From the NCBI GenBank assembly GCA_017302775.1, contig JAFLDC010000012.1, positions 1-18,548 on the forward strand: a stretch of 18,548 nt of DNA, given 5' to 3'. This DNA is from Sphingomonadales bacterium. Lineage in GTDB: Bacteria; Pseudomonadota; Alphaproteobacteria; Sphingomonadales; Sphingomonadaceae. How positions within the stretch are numbered: position 1 is the stretch's first letter; every line of letters starts with the position of its first letter. The position numbers and the translations under genes are program-made. The notes beneath the pieces are model-generated. The model was given only the letters and a program-made list of their open reading frames with translations, searched no databases and was not told the DNA's origin. Positions 15,273 to 18,548 of this stretch are shown piece by piece.

Positions 15273-18200
15273 GCCATCTGCTCGACCGTCTGACCTTCTT
15301 CCGCCAGAAGAAGGAGCAATTCTCCGATGGCCACGGGGTCACCACCGCCGAAGCCCGCGATTGGGAAGACAGCTATCGCAAGCGCTGGCAACACGACAAG
15401 ATCGTGCGCTCGACCCACGGGGTGAACTGCACTGGATCGTGCAGTTGGAAAATCTACGTCAAGGGCGGGATCATCACCTGGGAAACCCAGCAGACCGACT
15501 ATCCCCGCACTCGGCCCGAGTTGCCCAACCATGAACCACGCGGCTGTCCGCGTGGTGCCAGCTATAGCTGGTACATCTATTCGGCCCAGCGGCTGAAGTA
15601 TCCGCTGATCCGCAAACGGTTGGTCAAGCTGTGGCGCGCTGCGCGCGCTGCGTTGCCCCCAGTCGCCGCCTGGGCCTCGATCCAGAACGATCCGGTCGCC
15701 CGAAAGAGCTATACCGCCATCCGCGGCCACGGCGGTTTCGTCCGTTCGACCTGGGACGAGGTCAACGAGATCATCGCGGCGGCCAACGCCTATACTGCAA
15801 AACAGTGGGGCCCAGACCGAGTGATCGGGTTCTCTCCAATCCCGGCGATGTCGATGGTCAGCTATGCGGCGGGATCGCGCTATCTCTCGTTGCTCGGCGG
15901 AACCTGCATGAGCTTCTACGACTGGTACTGCGACCTGCCGCCGGCTAGCCCGATGACTTGGGGTGAGCAAACCGACGTTCCCGAAAGCGCCGACTGGTAC
16001 AATTCCGGCTTTCTGATGCTGTGGGGCAGCAACGTCCCGCAAACTCGCACGCCAGACGCCCATTTCATGACCGAGGCGCGCTATCGCGGGGCCAAGGTTG
16101 CGGTGGTCAGCCCCGACTATGCCGAAGCGACAAAATTTGCCGACATTTGGCTGAATCCAAAGGCCGGAACCGACGCTGCGCTGGCGCTGGCGATGGGCCA
16201 TGTTATCCTGCGCGAGTTCCATCTCGATCGGCAGGTGCCCTACTTCGAAGACTACTGCCGCCGCTATTCCGACATGCCGATGTTGGTACGATTGGTAGAA
16301 AAAGACGGCCGGTTCGTGCCTGACAGATTGCTGCGTGCCTCCGATTTCGCGGGCAATCTAGGTGAGGGCAACAATCCTGAGTGGAAGTCTGTTGCCATTG
16401 ACGAAACCAGCGATGAAGCTGTCGCGCCGACCGGGTCCGCCGGGCACCGCTGGGGCGACAAAGGCAAGTGGAACCTTGAAGAAAAGGATGGCAAGGGCAG
16501 CGATGTCAAGCTGCGGATGACCGCGATCCTCGACAAGGATCACGATGAAGTCCTGGATGTGGCCTTCCCCTATTTCGGCAACCGCGAGCACGATTTCTTC
16601 CAGGGAACCGATCACCCGGACGTGCTGCTGAAGCGCGTGCCGGTGCGCGAGCTGGAACTGGCTGAAGGCCGCACCTACGTCGCCACGGTGTTCGATCTGC
16701 TGTGCGCGAACTACGGCCTCGATCGTGGCCTGGGCGGTGAGCATGTCGCGCGCGATTATGGCGATGCCAGTCCTTACACCCCAGCCTGGGCCGAGACGAT
16801 CACCGGCATTCCGGCCGATCACATCATCACCGTAGCGCGCGAATTTGCCGCCAATGCCGAAGCGACAAACGGCAAGTCGATGGTCATCCTCGGGGCCGGT
16901 CTGAACCACTGGTACCACATGGACATGAATTACCGCGGGATCATCAACCTGCTGGTGATGTGCGGCTGCGTCGGCCAGTCGGGTGGCGGCTGGTCGCACT
17001 ATGTGGGCCAAGAAAAGCTTCGCCCGCAGACCGGCTGGCTACCGCTGGCCTTCGGGCTCGACTGGAGCCGCCCGCCGCGGCAGATGAACTCCACCAGCTT
17101 CTTTTACGCCCACACCGATCAATGGCGTTACGAAACGCTGGGCGTCAGCGAGATTCTCTCGCCAACCGCACCGGATGGAGATTGGGACGCCAGTCTGATC
17201 GACTATAACGTCCGGGCCGAAAGGATGGGCTGGCTGCCATCTGCGCCGCAGCTCAAGACCAATCCGCTGGAAGTGGGCAAGGCGATCAAGGCCAGCGGAC
17301 AAGAGCCCAAGGACTATGTCGCAAACGCGCTCAAGTCGGGCGAACTTGAAATGTCATGTTTCGATCCAGACGATCCGGCCAATTGGCCGCGTAACATGTT
17401 CGTCTGGCGCTCAAATCTGCTCGGATCTTCGGGCAAGGGTCACGAGTATTTCCTGAAGCATCTGCTCGGGACTGCCCACGGCGTTCAGGGCAAGGATCTG
17501 GGCGAAATGGGCCACCAGAAGCCCAAGGATGTGAAGTGGCACGACGAGGCTCCCAAGGGGAAGCTAGACCTGCTGGTCACGCTCGACTTCCGCATGTCGA
17601 CCACTTGCGTCTATTCCGACATCGTTTTGCCGACTGCCAGCTGGTACGAAAAAGACGATCTCAACACGTCTGACATGCATCCCTTTATCCACCCACTGTC
17701 AGCAGCGGTCGATCCGGTCTGGGAATCGCGCAGCGACTGGGACATCTACAAGGGGCTCGCCAAGACCTTTTCCGAGATCGCACCCGAAGTGTTGGGCGTC
17801 GAACAGGATCTGGTGCTGGTGCCGATCCAGCACGATACTGCCAATGAAATCGCCCAGCCGTTCGAAGTGAGCGATTGGGGTGCCGAGAATCTGGTGCCAA
17901 TTCCGGGCAAGACCATGGCCAATGTCGCCTTGGTCGAACGCGATTATCCAAACCTCTACAAGCGCTTCACTGCGCTTGGCCCGCTGATGGACAAGCTGGG
18001 CAACGGCGGCAAGGGGATGTCCTGGGAGACCGGCCACGAGGTGGAGTTGCTGCGCAAGCTCAACGGCACCGTCACCGAAGACGGCCCAACCAAGGGCATG
18101 GCAAAGATCGAGACTGCAATCGACGCTGCCGAAGTGCTGCTGATGCTGGCACCCGAAACCAATGGTGAGGTGGCGGTCAAGGCCTGGGAATCGCTCTCGA

Positions 18201-18548
18201 CTTTCACCGGGCGTGAGCATGCGCATCTGGCGCTGCCCAAGGAAGACGAGAAGATCCGGTTCCGCGATATCCAGTCTCAACCAAGGAAGATCATTTCTTC
18301 GCCGATCTGGTCCGGGCTGGAAAGTGAGCATGTTTGCTACAACGCCGGATACACCAATGTACATGAGCTGATCCCTTGGCGGACCCTGACGGGCAGGCAA
18401 CAGCTCTATCAGGATCACAAATGGATGTTGGCCTTTGGCGAGGCGCTATGCGTTTACCGCCCGCCAATCGATACCAAGGCGGTGGCGCCGATGCTGGCCG
18501 ATGCTGAAGGCCAAAAGCACGTGGTGCTGAATTTCATCACCCCGCTCC
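15269..18548 (+). CDS. narG: Respiratory nitrate reductase alpha subunit, 3' end outside window
   Basis: 1093 full codons are visible of about 1250 normally found. This is the catalytic subunit that reduces nitrate to nitrite with a molybdenum bis-MGD cofactor on the cytoplasmic face of the membrane, with electrons from quinol via NarI and NarH. The FS0 cluster ligands are H50, C54, C58 and C93. The molybdenum ligand region YDWYCDLPPASP (217-228) includes D222. The N-terminus keeps a vestigial twin-arginine-like stretch (LDRLTFFRQK) as in other NarG proteins. An AAGGAG site (15256-15261) lies seven bases before the ATG, which overlaps the narK stop as ATGA. narH, narJ and narI are expected beyond the right edge. 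Nothing in the visible part suggests loss of function. Confidence 0.97.
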   Translation, partial: MSHLLDRLTFFRQKKEQFSDGHGVTTAEARDWEDSYRKRWQHDKIVRSTHGVNCTGSCSWKIYVKGGIITWETQQTDYPRTRPELPNHEPRGCPRGASYSWYIYSAQRLKYPLIRKRLVKLWRAARAALPPVAAWASIQNDPVARKSYTAIRGHGGFVRSTWDEVNEIIAAANAYTAKQWGPDRVIGFSPIPAMSMVSYAAGSRYLSLLGGTCMSFYDWYCDLPPASPMTWGEQTDVPESADWYNSGFLMLWGSNVPQTRTPDAHFMTEARYRGAKVAVVSPDYAEATKFADIWLNPKAGTDAALALAMGHVILREFHLDRQVPYFEDYCRRYSDMPMLVRLVEKDGRFVPDRLLRASDFAGNLGEGNNPEWKSVAIDETSDEAVAPTGSAGHRWGDKGKWNLEEKDGKGSDVKLRMTAILDKDHDEVLDVAFPYFGNREHDFFQGTDHPDVLLKRVPVRELELAEGRTYVATVFDLLCANYGLDRGLGGEHVARDYGDASPYTPAWAETITGIPADHIITVAREFAANAEATNGKSMVILGAGLNHWYHMDMNYRGIINLLVMCGCVGQSGGGWSHYVGQEKLRPQTGWLPLAFGLDWSRPPRQMNSTSFFYAHTDQWRYETLGVSEILSPTAPDGDWDASLIDYNVRAERMGWLPSAPQLKTNPLEVGKAIKASGQEPKDYVANALKSGELEMSCFDPDDPANWPRNMFVWRSNLLGSSGKGHEYFLKHLLGTAHGVQGKDLGEMGHQKPKDVKWHDEAPKGKLDLLVTLDFRMSTTCVYSDIVLPTASWYEKDDLNTSDMHPFIHPLSAAVDPVWESRSDWDIYKGLAKTFSEIAPEVLGVEQDLVLVPIQHDTANEIAQPFEVSDWGAENLVPIPGKTMANVALVERDYPNLYKRFTALGPLMDKLGNGGKGMSWETGHEVELLRKLNGTVTEDGPTKGMAKIETAIDAAEVLLMLAPETNGEVAVKAWESLSTFTGREHAHLALPKEDEKIRFRDIQSQPRKIISSPIWSGLESEHVCYNAGYTNVHELIPWRTLTGRQQLYQDHKWMLAFGEALCVYRPPIDTKAVAPMLADAEGQKHVVLNFITPL

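Noticed and set aside
15188..16222. 344-codon minus-strand open frame
   Set aside because: Antisense to the start of narG, whose iron-sulfur and molybdenum ligand motifs lie in exactly this stretch.
17699..18418. 239-codon minus-strand open frame
   Set aside because: Antisense to narG; no domain recognised.

Overview
The window looks like chromosomal DNA of a GC-rich alphaproteobacterium. A Sphingomonadales-like host is my guess from overall protein style, not a proven placement. It falls into two blocks that meet at about position 7830-8040.

Left block (1-~7830, all genes on the minus strand): a mobile or accessory segment. From right to left it holds two different tyrosine recombinases joined by a 4-base ATGA overlap. 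They are followed by a HigB-like toxin and HigA-like antitoxin, and each of these four genes overlaps the next. A spacer of about 480-515 bases follows. Then comes one very large gene that runs off the left edge, with at least 1382 codons open. Its product combines an N-terminal PD-(D/E)xK-type (Cap4/Mrr-like) nuclease candidate, a STAND-like P-loop NTPase and a long helical C-terminal region. This is the layout of Avs-type anti-phage sensors, so the block reads as a small defence island with its own integrases and an addiction module. The large gene is easily missed because it has no stop codon in the window and carries long antisense open frames.

Middle block (8040-11623): a minus-strand operon of a CopD-like membrane protein, NnrS and a beta-carbonic anhydrase. 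Divergent to it is an outer-membrane beta-barrel of the alginate-export type. A near-perfect FNR/Dnr-type box lies between the divergent start codons.

Right block (11624-18548): a Crp/Fnr-family regulator (NarR/Dnr-like, no FNR-type cysteine cluster) is divergent from a fused NarK1-NarK2 nitrate/nitrite transporter. The transporter overlaps narG, the respiratory nitrate reductase alpha subunit, which is cut by the right edge; narHJI would be expected next. Two perfect TTGAT-N4-ATCAA boxes lie between regulator and transporter, and the regulator keeps the E-x-x-S-R residues that read this site. The middle and right blocks together look like one anaerobic nitrate-respiration and nitrosative-stress locus under a shared regulator: nitrate entry, antiport of nitrite, reduction by Nar, and protection by NnrS.

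No tRNA, rRNA, CRISPR array or insertion sequence was recognised.
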